A stretch of 21,317 nt of DNA from JASJGK01 sp033791585 (GCA_033791585.1 JASJGK010000167.1:1-21317), one strand, 5' to 3'; shown: positions 14,401 to 21,317, counted from the first letter of the stretch. Numbers and translations are program-made. Notes: a model not told the origin generated them from the sequence alone.

Positions 14401-15028
14401 TAAGGAAAATGATCCTTACATGGAGCGGGTTACAATTACAGGTTATGCCCCTTCAATTAAGGAGTTAACTTCTGTGATCGGTAATTCCCAGCTTAAGTCC
14501 ATTGGCCTTGCCTTTATCTTGGTATTCATTGTGACTTATTTTATTTTTGGGTCTGTCATTGGTGGAATTTACTCTATCTTACCTCTGGTGCTTACTGTAT
14601 TAGGTAACTTTGCTGCCATGTGGGCCTTGGGTTGGAAAATCAACACGGGTACTATGTTAGTGGCTTCGATCTCCATCGGGATTGGCGTGGATTACACCAT
14701 CCACTTTTTAGAACGCTTTAAGCACCAAATTTCATTGGGTGAAGAGATTGAAACTGCCTATATCAACACAACCAGCGGCATAGGCAAGGCTGTATTGATC
14801 AATGCAACCTCGGTGGCGCTAGGCTTTCTAGTTCTAATGCTTTCCGATTTTGTAAGTAACATCTCCATGGGTATGCTCATGGCTGGAACCATGATCTATT
14901 CTAGTTTTGGTGCCTTAGTAATGTTACCTGCTTTGATTATTTGGACCCGACCTAAATTTATATCTAAGCATACTGCCTTTGACGAGTCAGATGATGCTCA
15001 ACTACTACAAGAAGTAACTAACCATTAG
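11498..15028 (+). CDS. MMPL/RND-superfamily exporter, 1176 residues
   Basis: Inner-membrane proton-driven exporter of the MMPL/HpnN-like branch of RND. It has the duplicated RND layout: TM1 at about 14-32, a periplasmic loop, then a TM block at about 400-560 (LLPVGVVVIFLILAISF, LLATGSAYGIHLLNRYY, TTTFAGFISLLSSDL). A cytosolic linker, TM7 at about 596-612 and a second loop follow, with a TM block at about 1000-1160 carrying the family motif GIGVDYTIHFLERF and ATSVALGFLVLMLSD. The second loop has an acidic, Gly-rich insert at about 727-765 (TEEAEEETSDLG, then DDFGGLGDLGDSES). This partly explains a length well above the usual 750-900 residues. It is the first gene of an operon with a LolA-like protein 8 bases behind and a barrel after that, controlled by the adjacent TetR operators. 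Substrate unknown; relatives move lipids or hydrophobic compounds. Confidence 0.93.
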   Translation: MMKFFANISTKYPWLMFVVVIAVTGFMMNQIKTKLKVEPDMTKFMPNSMPTTKANDYLKKNYNFKDSMLVGIEATEGTLMTTERFRAMENIILAINELKMTKTFDSILTGKKENLTFGLGIDTENISGLANLENVILDTETGSVVTGSVIKKLKTELGIVSLAGFEERLPTKDADLERLMEPLIKLVMENRLFKNNVLSEDQTASTIRIPMVRKWDYKRRYTVSELTTALDPEALKRRYQGQDSLFPYTIYNKKLGDVTYDDAFIAAHSQKLAEIFQNYLNSKLDPIFGDYPELEKMLEVPLTAPTFLEILKVLEQREFNLHPEMMTWENVNIGLWETLLPELDPASRENLEFQIGNVMNVYDLVLVYAEVNQILENNKVEGVKYYVAGTPVVLAVFSEMMGKDMGTLLPVGVVVIFLILAISFKSLRGVVIPLITVILSIIWTLGSMATVGTPLTALSSILPVVLLATGSAYGIHLLNRYYDDIKYSTHRKEVMNLAVRHVGWAIVMAATTTFAGFISLLSSDLSMIADFGLFTAVGVLYALFLTLTLSPALLSLWPLPKKVKKMHESDSDAEQQGSFVDGIMVMIAHLVIKNSKKIVIGSVVAIVAFATVVPQLEFEGGQMANFKPDNVLFQSDQLINKKLTGTNLFNVLFKFRDQVNLEGDWIQGELKTRSANFGASWSGFTAKNKIKLPAALEKINQSVAAKDAKEISDSLQLIADLMNEDFEVVTEEAEEETSDLGALDEASDDFGGLGDLGDSESTVEATIGSFADLSSEQVAGLKNLNQRLGMDESAWETTGAEILALRKVAAIESAKPMKKSYNLLFDLFATDVKQPQVLHKLVKLQDSVWGLQSPMVEVDGQMMTPTSFVTGPIDLIRTTYRVFFHDDKPEFDRLPNAETDNLSDSSLTDRGIIGVVLNQAQSGSRENFDAMISPDLKEFQINIIARQGLTAFVDGYQKNIQAELDQLFKENDPYMERVTITGYAPSIKELTSVIGNSQLKSIGLAFILVFIVTYFIFGSVIGGIYSILPLVLTVLGNFAAMWALGWKINTGTMLVASISIGIGVDYTIHFLERFKHQISLGEEIETAYINTTSGIGKAVLINATSVALGFLVLMLSDFVSNISMGMLMAGTMIYSSFGALVMLPALIIWTRPKFISKHTAFDESDDAQLLQEVTNH

Positions 15029-15036
15029 GAAATAAT

Positions 15037-15900
15037 ATGAAAAATTTAAAATTATCCCTCGTAGCTTTATCGGCCCTAACGACCTTAACCTTGCCAGCTA
15101 TCGCAATTGCAGGCCCTGCACAAGATAAGGGTTACAAAATAGCCTCAGAAATAGATGCAAAGCCTGTTGTAGAAAGATCAATGAGCGAAAATAAATTTTT
15201 GATCTACAACGCCCAAGACAAACTTCTTTTTACCAAGAAGTTCCGTACTGCCAATTTTGTTTCGGACTATAAAGATTCCAAAAAACGTTTAAGCAAGGGG
15301 ATCTCTTATTTCTATTCTCCTGCTGACGATAAAGGGAACTCAGCCTTAACACTGGAGCAGCCAAAAGGCCAAGAAGATGACCAGTGGCTTTATTTAAAAG
15401 GCTTACGCAAGCCCAAACGAGTTTTAGGCTCTGATAAGTCAAGTAGCTTTATGGGCTCTGATTTTTCTAATGGCGACCTTGCCCGACCTGATTTAGATGA
15501 TTCTACCTACACCTGGCTCGGGAAAGACACAGTTAACTTTAAAGGCAAAAAGCTTAAAGTTGAAAAAATGGAAGTTAAGTTTAAAGACCCTCAAATGTCA
15601 AAGGACTATGGAACCTCAAAAACTGTAGGTTGGATTCACACAGCATCAGGTTTAATGTTTAAGACTGAGGTTTATAACCTTGAAGGCCAGCTTTATAAAA
15701 CCATGAAATTATTGTCTTTCAAAGCGGTAAAAAACCGTGATGGTAAAAAGGTTTTCACAGTTACAGGTTTGGAAATGAAAAATGCTTTAAAAGGCACTAA
15801 GACTGTGATGAAAGTTGGAAAAATGAAAGTTGAAAAGGAAGCCACAGGTGTGAAAGAAGAGATGTTCTCACTCAACTACTTAACCCGCCGTTGGTGGTAA
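15037..15900 (+). CDS. LolA-like outer-membrane lipoprotein-sorting family protein
   Basis: 287 residues with a signal peptide cleaved after AIAIAG or nearby. The mature protein matches the LolA-like family (PF17131 type) often annotated as outer membrane lipoprotein-sorting protein. Markers are FSYF-type strands, then DQWLYLKGLRKPKRVLGSDK, SSSFMGSDFSNGDLARPD, GWIHTASGLMFKTEVY and a C-terminal FSLNYLTRRWW. The family has a LolA/LolB-type open barrel that holds acyl chains. In many genomes it sits beside MMPL exporters and outer-membrane barrels, as here, and is thought to carry hydrophobic cargo across the periplasm. AGGAAA overlapping the exporter stop serves as ribosome site, and the gap to the barrel gene is 13 bases. 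It is not the housekeeping LolA, which is shorter and not linked to MMPL genes. Confidence 0.9.
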   Translation: MKNLKLSLVALSALTTLTLPAIAIAGPAQDKGYKIASEIDAKPVVERSMSENKFLIYNAQDKLLFTKKFRTANFVSDYKDSKKRLSKGISYFYSPADDKGNSALTLEQPKGQEDDQWLYLKGLRKPKRVLGSDKSSSFMGSDFSNGDLARPDLDDSTYTWLGKDTVNFKGKKLKVEKMEVKFKDPQMSKDYGTSKTVGWIHTASGLMFKTEVYNLEGQLYKTMKLLSFKAVKNRDGKKVFTVTGLEMKNALKGTKTVMKVGKMKVEKEATGVKEEMFSLNYLTRRWW

Positions 15901-15913
15901 TCATAGGACTAAA

Positions 15914-17290
15914 ATGAATAAATTATTTTCCTTAATTTATACCCTGGTTCTGCTAGCTTTACTCTCAGTTACTAACCCTGCCTATGCGCAGGACTTTGAT
16001 GACTTAGGCGACTTAGGTGATTCAAGTTCAGAAGATACTTCTGACTCTAGTACTGCAGAAGAACCAAAGAAGCAGGCAATCCAGTTTGGAGGCTACGTTA
16101 AGCCCTTGGCCTACTGGCAATCGGTGAGGTATTCTGATGAAGCCTGGTCTGCCATGCAAACCTTTGAGGCTCTAGGTAGAACTGTTCCCAGTGAGCAAGA
16201 GTCAGCAGGTTATTCTGATTTAGGCATCAGATACCAGTTTAATTTGGAAGCTTTTCTAAAGGACCAGGCAAGATTCTTTATGGCTGTGAATATTGAATAC
16301 AATGAAGTCAGCGACGAGACAAAACCACCTGCTACTATGCGCCCTGTAGAAGCTTACTTGGAAATTTACCAAGGTAGTAGTACTTGGAAGATTGGTAGTC
16401 AGCTTGTAACTTGGGGTTATATGGAAGGGGTAGAAGTGCCTGCCGACCGTATCAATGCTAAGGATAGCTCGTACAATTCTACAGAATATGAAGACATTAA
16501 AATGGCCAGTACAGCGGTACAGCTAAAACAATCTCTAGGCGACTTTACAGGGATTGATTTAATATTTATTCCTTTAGCCAAGGCGAACATCGACCCTGTG
16601 GCAAATGAATTCTTTTACAATGTGGATGACGAAAAATTAGACAAAACCACTGGCAACTCTAAAGTTGGGGCAAGGCTCTATACAACTTTGGGAGACCTCG
16701 ACCTGTCTTTGAGTTATGTAGAAGGTTTAGACACTATTGCTGATGTGACAGTCTCTGATGGTTACGATATTGGTAGAACCTACCACAAAGAAAAAAGTCC
16801 CGGCGTGGATATGCAATATAACTTGGGTAGTTTCTTTTGGAAGCTATCTTATGTTTCTCACATCACCGAAGATTCGGATGGAACAGACCAAAATATTAAA
16901 AACTCTTGGGACCATGTCGCAACGGGAATCGAGAGTTCATTTGGCTCTAGTACCATCAATCTGTATGTCGGCCAAATGGCTGTCAAAGATTGGGAGCAAA
17001 ATTCAGCCACAGCGACCATAGCCAACCAGCTGATGGGGCAATCAAGCGAAAGGACTGATTTTATTTCAGGCCATATCACCTCTAGTTTTTTAACAGGTGA
17101 CGCCCTTTCAACTACCTTGATTTTTGCACAATACAAAGATGCCGATGGCGAGGTTATTAAGCTATTTGCTAAGCCTACTTTAAGTTATAAAATCACTGAT
17201 GGTTTGCAAGTTATGGCAAGCCCAACTTATGTTAATGCAGCTGATACTTACTTCAGTCAGATGCAGACAGAACTTAAGTATAGCTTCTAG
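15914..17290 (+). CDS. DUF1302-like outer-membrane beta-barrel, partner of the RND exporter
   Basis: 458 residues with a signal peptide ending AYA, cleaved before QDFDD. The mature N-terminus is a disordered acidic segment (DDLGDLGDSSSEDTSDSS, about residues 28-45) before the first strand FGGYVKPLAYW. The body is a large barrel of alternating residues with aromatic girdles. WKIGSQLVTWGYMEGVEVPADRINAKD resembles the conserved central part of DUF1302 barrels, where a G-R/S-Q-x-V-x-W-G segment precedes the D-x-x-N motif. It ends YSF, the usual BAM signal. As last gene of the operon it is most likely the outer-membrane exit or entry port for the cargo of the exporter and LolA-like protein. Its acidic segment resembles the insert in the exporter's second loop. 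A terminator follows at 17317. Confidence 0.85.
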   Translation: MNKLFSLIYTLVLLALLSVTNPAYAQDFDDLGDLGDSSSEDTSDSSTAEEPKKQAIQFGGYVKPLAYWQSVRYSDEAWSAMQTFEALGRTVPSEQESAGYSDLGIRYQFNLEAFLKDQARFFMAVNIEYNEVSDETKPPATMRPVEAYLEIYQGSSTWKIGSQLVTWGYMEGVEVPADRINAKDSSYNSTEYEDIKMASTAVQLKQSLGDFTGIDLIFIPLAKANIDPVANEFFYNVDDEKLDKTTGNSKVGARLYTTLGDLDLSLSYVEGLDTIADVTVSDGYDIGRTYHKEKSPGVDMQYNLGSFFWKLSYVSHITEDSDGTDQNIKNSWDHVATGIESSFGSSTINLYVGQMAVKDWEQNSATATIANQLMGQSSERTDFISGHITSSFLTGDALSTTLIFAQYKDADGEVIKLFAKPTLSYKITDGLQVMASPTYVNAADTYFSQMQTELKYSF

Positions 17291-17316
17291 ATTTCCTCCC
17301 TTTTTCTAGAGGCTTC

Positions 17317-17360
17317 AAAACCGACGGTCAAATGAATAAAAACCTGACTGTCGGTTTTTT
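17317..17360 (+). terminator. Intrinsic terminator of the RND operon
   Basis: AAAACCGACGGTCA (17317-17330) pairs with TGACTGTCGGTTTT (17345-17358), with one mismatch, and the T-run continues to 17360. It lies 26 bases after the barrel stop. The A-rich 5' arm lets it also work on the other strand. Confidence 0.9.
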
Positions 17361-17435
17361 GTTTCGGTCTATATCCAAACTTCAAAAATACTCTAATAGG
17401 TCAATTGCCGGGCCCCTAAAACGGAAAAAAGCCCT

Positions 17436-17464
17436 TTGACTAAAGCTTTAACCAAAATTAAAAT
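17436..17464 (+). promoter_or_regulatory. Promoter of the kinase/regulator pair
   Basis: TTGACT (17436-17441), a 17-base spacer and TAAAAT (17459-17464). Transcription from about 17471 is upstream of both candidate starts of the kinase gene. Confidence 0.65.
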
Positions 17465-17566
17465 CCCTTGGAAAAAGGTTTCTAAGAAACATAGCTTTTG
17501 TTAGGGTTTGAGCAGAGCATTAAGTCTTCTTCCCTCGTCCCTTTTTTTTGGCAAATTGGAGTTTTT

Positions 17567-19717
17567 TTGAGAGTTCCTTTTTTTAGAATTAAATTCTTGC
17601 TGTTTTTGTTGCCCCTTATTTTTTTAAGCGCAACTTCGGCTCTGGGGGAAAGCACAAAAATGCCTATTGTTAGGGGGCAGGGCCAAATTTCTCTTAACCC
17701 TCACCTTTCTTATTTTGTAGACTCCACAAGTAATTTAGGATTGGAAGAAATCCAATCAAAAGAATTTTTGCCCTTAAAGGCAAAGGCTTCAGCTAAGATA
17801 TACAGCTTCGGTTACACTCACGATGCCATCTGGTTTAAGCTTAATTTTAAAACAGGCAATGTTATAGGTAACCATTTCTTGCAACAACGAAGGTGGTATA
17901 TTCACCACTTTGATCTTTGGTTGTTTGAGATAGGAAGCCCCAAAGTCCAGTATTTTGAATCAGGTAGTTTGGTCGCTATAAAAGATCGCCCTTTCCCCCA
18001 CCGTACCTTAGTCCAATCTGTAAAATTAAATTCCAACAGGGAATACCAAATGGTTTTCCGAGGGAAAACAGAGCAAATTTTTGATATCCAAATGATCCTC
18101 TGGAGTGAGAGAGCTTTTTATAACGATAATAATTTCAAAATTTTAGGAGACGGTATCTTTTATGGTGGGCTACTCTTGATGTTGGTTTACAACCTGATTT
18201 TAGCCTTTAATCTTAGAGATTCTGCTTATTTTTATTATAGCTTGTTTTTAGGCAATGCTTTGCTTTCCATTGCAACTCTAGAAGGCCACTCCCTAGAGTA
18301 TCTATGGCCCAGCTTAACATTTTGGAATATTTGGGCCTTTTCATTGATTCGGATTACAGGGGTTGTCTGGATTATTTTATATATCACCACCTTTTTAAAA
18401 ACCAAAGAGCGAGAGCCAAGGCTACATCGAATTTTTCAAGTGTTGGTTTTTCTAGTGCTGTTGAATTTTCCATTAGCTATCTTTTTGCCAATTTCCTCAA
18501 TTCAGGGATTGGTTAACGTCTATGGATTCTGTGGGTTATCCGTATTGTTGGTTGCTGTTATCCGTATTTATAGAGCAGGGCATAAAGAAACAATTTTTCT
18601 TGTAAGTGCCCTGGTAATTTATTTATTAATGATGATAGCTATACTCCCAAGGCAGCTAGGCTTGGTTAACAATGTTAACTTTGGGATGAATGCTGTAAAG
18701 GCTATGCATATTTTTGATATTATGATGCTTTCTTTAGCTTTATCAGGGCGAATTCGCAAAATTCGCAAGGAACGAAGTGACGCTAGAGAGGCCCTAATTT
18801 TAGAAACACAGCGTCACACAAATGAACTAGAGTCCAAAGTCCAAAGCCGCACCCTAGCTTTAGAAGAGGCACTATTTGAGGCTACTACAATCCAAGAAAA
18901 GTTGATCGACACCCAAGCCCAGATGGCTCAATCAGAAAAAATGGCCGGTTTGGGTACGCTAGTGGCAGGCGTTGCGCACGAGATTAATAATCCCTCTAGC
19001 GCCGTGCAAATCTACATGTACAATTTAAAACAAGATCTAGCAGAATTTAAAAAAAGTCTTTTTGATTTGGCTGCCGAAGATAGTTCAAAAGAGGTTTTGG
19101 ACTTTTTTAATAATCACTTTGATAAAGTTCACTATAAAATTACTCAGGTTGAAGATGCTAGCTTAAGAATCAAAACTATTGTTGAAGACTTGCGCAGTTT
19201 TTCTCGTTTAGGTGAAGATGAACGCTCTCCTTCGGATATTGAAGAGGCAATTCTTGCTATCAAAAGGTTGATTATTGTTCAATATGGTGATTTTGTGAAG
19301 TTTGAAGAAAATTTTGAAGTTGTTCCAAAATTAGAATGTTGGCCTGCTTTATTGAACCAAGTCTTCATGAATATTATGATTAACGCTTGTCAGGCCATTG
19401 TGAGTACAGGTAAAATTGGGAACCTTCACATATCTAGCTGGGTTCAAGATGATGACTTAGTTATCAGTTTTGAGGATTCTGGTTGTGGAATGTCTAAAAA
19501 AACCCAAGAAAAAATGTTTGATCCCTTTTTTACAACCAAACCAGTGGGGGAGGGAACGGGTATGGGGTTGAGTATTGTTTTTGGAATTGTGCAAAAGCAC
19601 AAGGGAACAATGAAGGTTCACTCGGAGTTAGGGCAAGGAACCACTATTATCCTTCATCTTCCCACACAAAAAAACTATAATTTTGAGTTAAGGTTAAAAG
19701 ATGACACTAATACTTGA
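17567..19717 (+). CDS. 7TM-DISM sensor histidine kinase
   Basis: I prefer TTG at 17567: GGAG lies five bases before it and it opens directly into a signal peptide (RVPFFRIKFLLFLLPLIFL, cleaved near SALG). An upstream in-frame TTG at 17498 would add 23 residues. The periplasmic part is a 7TMR-DISMED2-like beta domain (FVDSTSNLGLEEIQS, HDAIWFKLNF, VKLNSNREYQMVFRGKT), followed by seven TM helices (about 18145-18770). A coiled coil (ESKVQSRTLALEEAL) leads to the HisKA box MAGLGTLVAGVAHEINNP, with the phosphorylated His at residue 471 (codon 18977). The ATPase domain has N-box NQVFMNIMINACQAI, G1 EDSGCGMS, F-box FDPFFTTKP and G2 GEGTGMGLSIV. All catalytic boxes look intact. The stimulus is unknown; DISM sensors are thought to bind small ligands such as carbohydrates. 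It overlaps the response regulator gene by 17 bases. Confidence 0.93.
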   Translation: MRVPFFRIKFLLFLLPLIFLSATSALGESTKMPIVRGQGQISLNPHLSYFVDSTSNLGLEEIQSKEFLPLKAKASAKIYSFGYTHDAIWFKLNFKTGNVIGNHFLQQRRWYIHHFDLWLFEIGSPKVQYFESGSLVAIKDRPFPHRTLVQSVKLNSNREYQMVFRGKTEQIFDIQMILWSERAFYNDNNFKILGDGIFYGGLLLMLVYNLILAFNLRDSAYFYYSLFLGNALLSIATLEGHSLEYLWPSLTFWNIWAFSLIRITGVVWIILYITTFLKTKEREPRLHRIFQVLVFLVLLNFPLAIFLPISSIQGLVNVYGFCGLSVLLVAVIRIYRAGHKETIFLVSALVIYLLMMIAILPRQLGLVNNVNFGMNAVKAMHIFDIMMLSLALSGRIRKIRKERSDAREALILETQRHTNELESKVQSRTLALEEALFEATTIQEKLIDTQAQMAQSEKMAGLGTLVAGVAHEINNPSSAVQIYMYNLKQDLAEFKKSLFDLAAEDSSKEVLDFFNNHFDKVHYKITQVEDASLRIKTIVEDLRSFSRLGEDERSPSDIEEAILAIKRLIIVQYGDFVKFEENFEVVPKLECWPALLNQVFMNIMINACQAIVSTGKIGNLHISSWVQDDDLVISFEDSGCGMSKKTQEKMFDPFFTTKPVGEGTGMGLSIVFGIVQKHKGTMKVHSELGQGTTIILHLPTQKNYNFELRLKDDTNT

Positions 19718-20534
19718 TAAAACGAAGTTAAAGTTAAAGCCAGAGGCTAACTCCCCAGATAAGCCACTGATTCTGCTTGTTGATGACGAACTGTCCCTTT
19801 TGGATTCTACTTCTGAGCTTTTGGCCCTAGACTATAGAGTTTTAAAGGCTGCAAGTGGTGCAAAAGCCTTGGAGTTGCTTGAAAATACTACTGAGCCAAT
19901 CCCTTTGATTATTACTGATCAGAGAATGCCAGAAATGACAGGTGTGGAATTTTTAAAGGCTTCTTTAGAGTTAATGCCTGACGCTTTACGGATTGTGGTC
20001 ACTGGGTATTCTGATCTTGATGCAATCATTGATTTTGTCAACGATGTCCAAATTTATAAATTTATTACCAAACCTTTTGACCCTGCAAATTTTAAACTGA
20101 CCATCCAAAGGGCTATGGAAGCGTCGGCATTGAAAAAGCAAAATGCAAATCTTGTAGCTAAGTTGCAAGAAGCGAATTTGCAACTAACCGATAAAATTGA
20201 GCAGCAAGACGAAGAAAAAAAGCGCCGTATGCATGTAGATTGTATGAAGGTTGCTTTGATTGTTTGGGAATTGACACATCAAAAAACCAAGGCTGAGTTG
20301 GCTTCAGAATCAGGCCTTTGGAGCAGTAACTTTGATGAAAAAGGGACCTTACGCTCTAAAACAATTGAGCGTTACCTGAATTTAGAAAGTCTACCCCAAA
20401 CGCCAAAAACGGCTTTGGTGGTGCAAACAGCCCAGTTTGTTTTAGACCATTGCCCCAAAAAAGATCAATTTCGTGATCTTCTAGAATCGCATATCGCAGA
20501 TTTATGTGGCCTCTTGTTGCAGCGACTTTCCTAG
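19701..20534 (+). CDS. Response regulator with unrecognised C-terminal domain
   Basis: 277 residues, starting inside the kinase gene, with AAGG seven bases upstream. Residues about 22-145 are a complete receiver domain: acidic pocket D28-D29 in LLVDDE, phosphoacceptor D73 in IITDQRMPEMTG, T101 in VVTGYSD and K124 in FITKPFD. A coiled coil (KKQNANLVAKLQEANLQL, about 147-175) leads to a C-terminal helical domain of about 95 residues (KVALIVWELTHQKTKAELA, LWSSNF, RSKTIERYLNLESLPQTPKT, AQFVLDHC). This is not an OmpR, NarL, NtrC, GGDEF or HD-GYP output domain. Its helix pattern and the basic RSKTIERYL helix would allow DNA or protein binding, which is inference. The pairing with the kinase is clear from overlap and order. 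Confidence 0.92.
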   Translation: MTLILDKTKLKLKPEANSPDKPLILLVDDELSLLDSTSELLALDYRVLKAASGAKALELLENTTEPIPLIITDQRMPEMTGVEFLKASLELMPDALRIVVTGYSDLDAIIDFVNDVQIYKFITKPFDPANFKLTIQRAMEASALKKQNANLVAKLQEANLQLTDKIEQQDEEKKRRMHVDCMKVALIVWELTHQKTKAELASESGLWSSNFDEKGTLRSKTIERYLNLESLPQTPKTALVVQTAQFVLDHCPKKDQFRDLLESHIADLCGLLLQRLS

Positions 20535-20655
20535 TCTTTCAAAACCACTGCCAAAATTTTGTGAAAATTGAAGACCATTATCTTACGGCCTCACAATATT
20601 AGTAACTTTTGATTCGGGAATGCCGCCCATCCTTAGGCAGCAAAATTTTGAAACT

Positions 20656-21078
20656 CTAAAGGAAGGTGTTTAAGTCTAAATCTTTAAAGATGTCCTTATG
20701 TTCTTCCAGATACTTCATGGCATCACCAACATTAGTCACCAACTTTAACTTTTGTTTTTCTGTTTCCAAAGCCGCACCCGTTAAATTATTTTTATGTCGT
20801 ACGATAGCACTAGTATTTCTCACAATAGAATCCTGCAAGCCGTTGAGAGGGTCTGCTAGGTAATCTTCATCCAGGGTGTTTACTAAAGGGGCCAGTGTAA
20901 GTAAATCTGGCTAAGCCCGTTTTTCCCCTGAAAAAACGCCTGAAAAAGTGTTAGCATTTTTATCACGATCTGTAAGGTGCCCAAAATCCCATTTCTCGTT
21001 CATTGTAGAAATGAAAGAAGTGTGATCGTGTTCGGTATTGATAATGGTATTTTTCTGGATATAAGAAGAGATCATCAC
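20656..21078 (-). pseudogene. C-terminal remnant of phospholipase C/acid phosphatase-type phosphoesterase
   Basis: Read from 21078 downwards, the frame starts VMISSYIQKNTI, continues EHDHTSFISTMNEKWDFG and HLTDRDKNANTFSGVFS, meets TAG at 20913-20911, then stays open in the same frame (PDLLTLAPLVNTLDEDYLAD to LNTFL) to the stop at 20656. The ISxYI, DHTS and LT-x-RD elements are those of the C-terminal part of the PF04185-type phosphoesterase family (bacterial phospholipase C, acid phosphatase), which acts outside the cytoplasm on phosphate esters. Upstream the gene is cut exactly at the IS terminus (21079), so the N-terminal catalytic part is missing. Truncation plus amber codon means it is dead. 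The half before the amber codon matches the family well; the half after it is family-unspecific but keeps the frame. Confidence 0.75.
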
Positions 21079-21317
21079 TGAGGTTAACCCGTTTTTGTGG
21101 AGTCCTTCAGTTGTCGCCATAGTTTCATATTCGATTGGAGTTTTATACCCCAAAGTTGAGTGTAATCTATGATTGTTATAAAATTCTTCAATATATTCAA
21201 AAATACTTTGACGAGCTTCTTCCCTTGTTTTGAATTTTCGATGATGAAGCCATTCTTGCTAGAGTGAGTTAAAAAAACTTTCAACAACAGCATTATCCCA
21301 GCAATTGCCCTTTTTGT
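21079..21317 (-). mobile_element. IS3-family element, 3' end (continues beyond window)
   Basis: The plus strand starts TGAGGTTAACCCG at 21079, the reverse complement of the terminus found at 3025, with the TG-5' end expected of IS3-family repeats. It continues to the window edge as the C-terminal part of the OrfB integrase. The element is inserted in the phosphoesterase gene in the same transcriptional direction. The other end lies outside the window, so its completeness cannot be judged. Confidence 0.85.
21121..21317 (-). pseudogene. IS3-family transposase OrfB C-terminal part with amber codon
   Basis: The frame entering from the right edge reads KGNCWDNAVVESFFNSL, with the catalytic DDE Glu in VESFF, then TAG in place of the Lys codon found in the copy at 2819, then QEWLHHRKFKTREEARQS and NNHRLHSTLGYKTPIEYE. 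At the position of the other copy's TAA stop this copy has GAA, so the frame runs past the IS end into the phosphoesterase remnant. Both changes argue that the copy is inactive. Confidence 0.8.

Noticed and set aside
3026..21078. Composite transposon bounded by the two IS3 ends
   Set aside because: Left copy lacks most of the element, right copy has an amber codon and lost stop, and the enclosed genes look like ordinary chromosomal operons; kept only as a possible inversion substrate.
1..21317. CRISPR arrays, tRNA or rRNA genes, plasmid or phage modules
   Set aside because: No regularly spaced repeats, no cloverleaf or rRNA-like sequence, and no replication, capsid or integrase genes other than the IS3 remnants were seen.

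Overview
The window is an AT-leaning Gram-negative chromosomal segment. Signal peptides, lipoproteins, outer-membrane barrels and an RND exporter all imply a two-membrane cell. Lysine-rich secreted proteins, FecR-domain proteins, a 7TM-DISM histidine kinase and MMPL/LolA-like/porin operons are compatible with Bdellovibrionota or a related former-deltaproteobacterial lineage. That placement is inference, and no marker gene is present to settle it.

Left part (1-4466), accessory and eroded. It opens with the C-terminus of an Rhs/YD-repeat protein (3-1219) whose variable tail carries an apparent one-base frameshift near 996-998. Convergent to it is a pair of paralogous secreted proteins (1310-1897 and 1901-2521), the first of them a lipoprotein. 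The signal peptide of the second looks shifted by a run of ten T. A truncated IS3-family transposase end (2819-3025) and a small outer-membrane barrel gene (3348-3878) follow, then about 600 bases with no convincing gene.

Middle part (4467-11246). Two overlapping genes encode a helical secreted protein and a large FecR/Ig-like surface protein that appears to hold two FecR-type domains. A well-formed promoter at 9144-9172 precedes an ABM-fold monooxygenase-like gene and a cysteine-free quinone-oxidoreductase-type dehydrogenase. A TetR-family regulator comes next.

RND locus (10683-17360). The TetR gene is followed by a three-gene operon: a 1176-residue MMPL/RND exporter, a LolA-like periplasmic protein and a DUF1302-like outer-membrane barrel. 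Three copies of a 23-bp near-palindrome with TGAC/GTCA ends and a central ACTA lie upstream of tetR (one) and of the exporter (two). These are most simply operators of this TetR. A second intrinsic terminator sits between the two exporter-side operators, suggesting a very short terminated transcript or an insulated promoter. The exporter's second periplasmic loop and the mature N-terminus of the barrel share an unusual acidic Gly/Leu/Asp motif.

Right part (17436-21317). A promoter leads into an overlapping histidine kinase/response regulator pair. The regulator's C-terminal domain is unrecognised. The window ends with the C-terminal remnant of a phospholipase C/acid-phosphatase-type phosphoesterase on the minus strand. 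An IS3-family element cuts it off exactly at the IS terminus (21079), and it carries an in-frame amber codon. This IS end and the one at 3025 are near-identical and point inward, bracketing the 18 kb in between.
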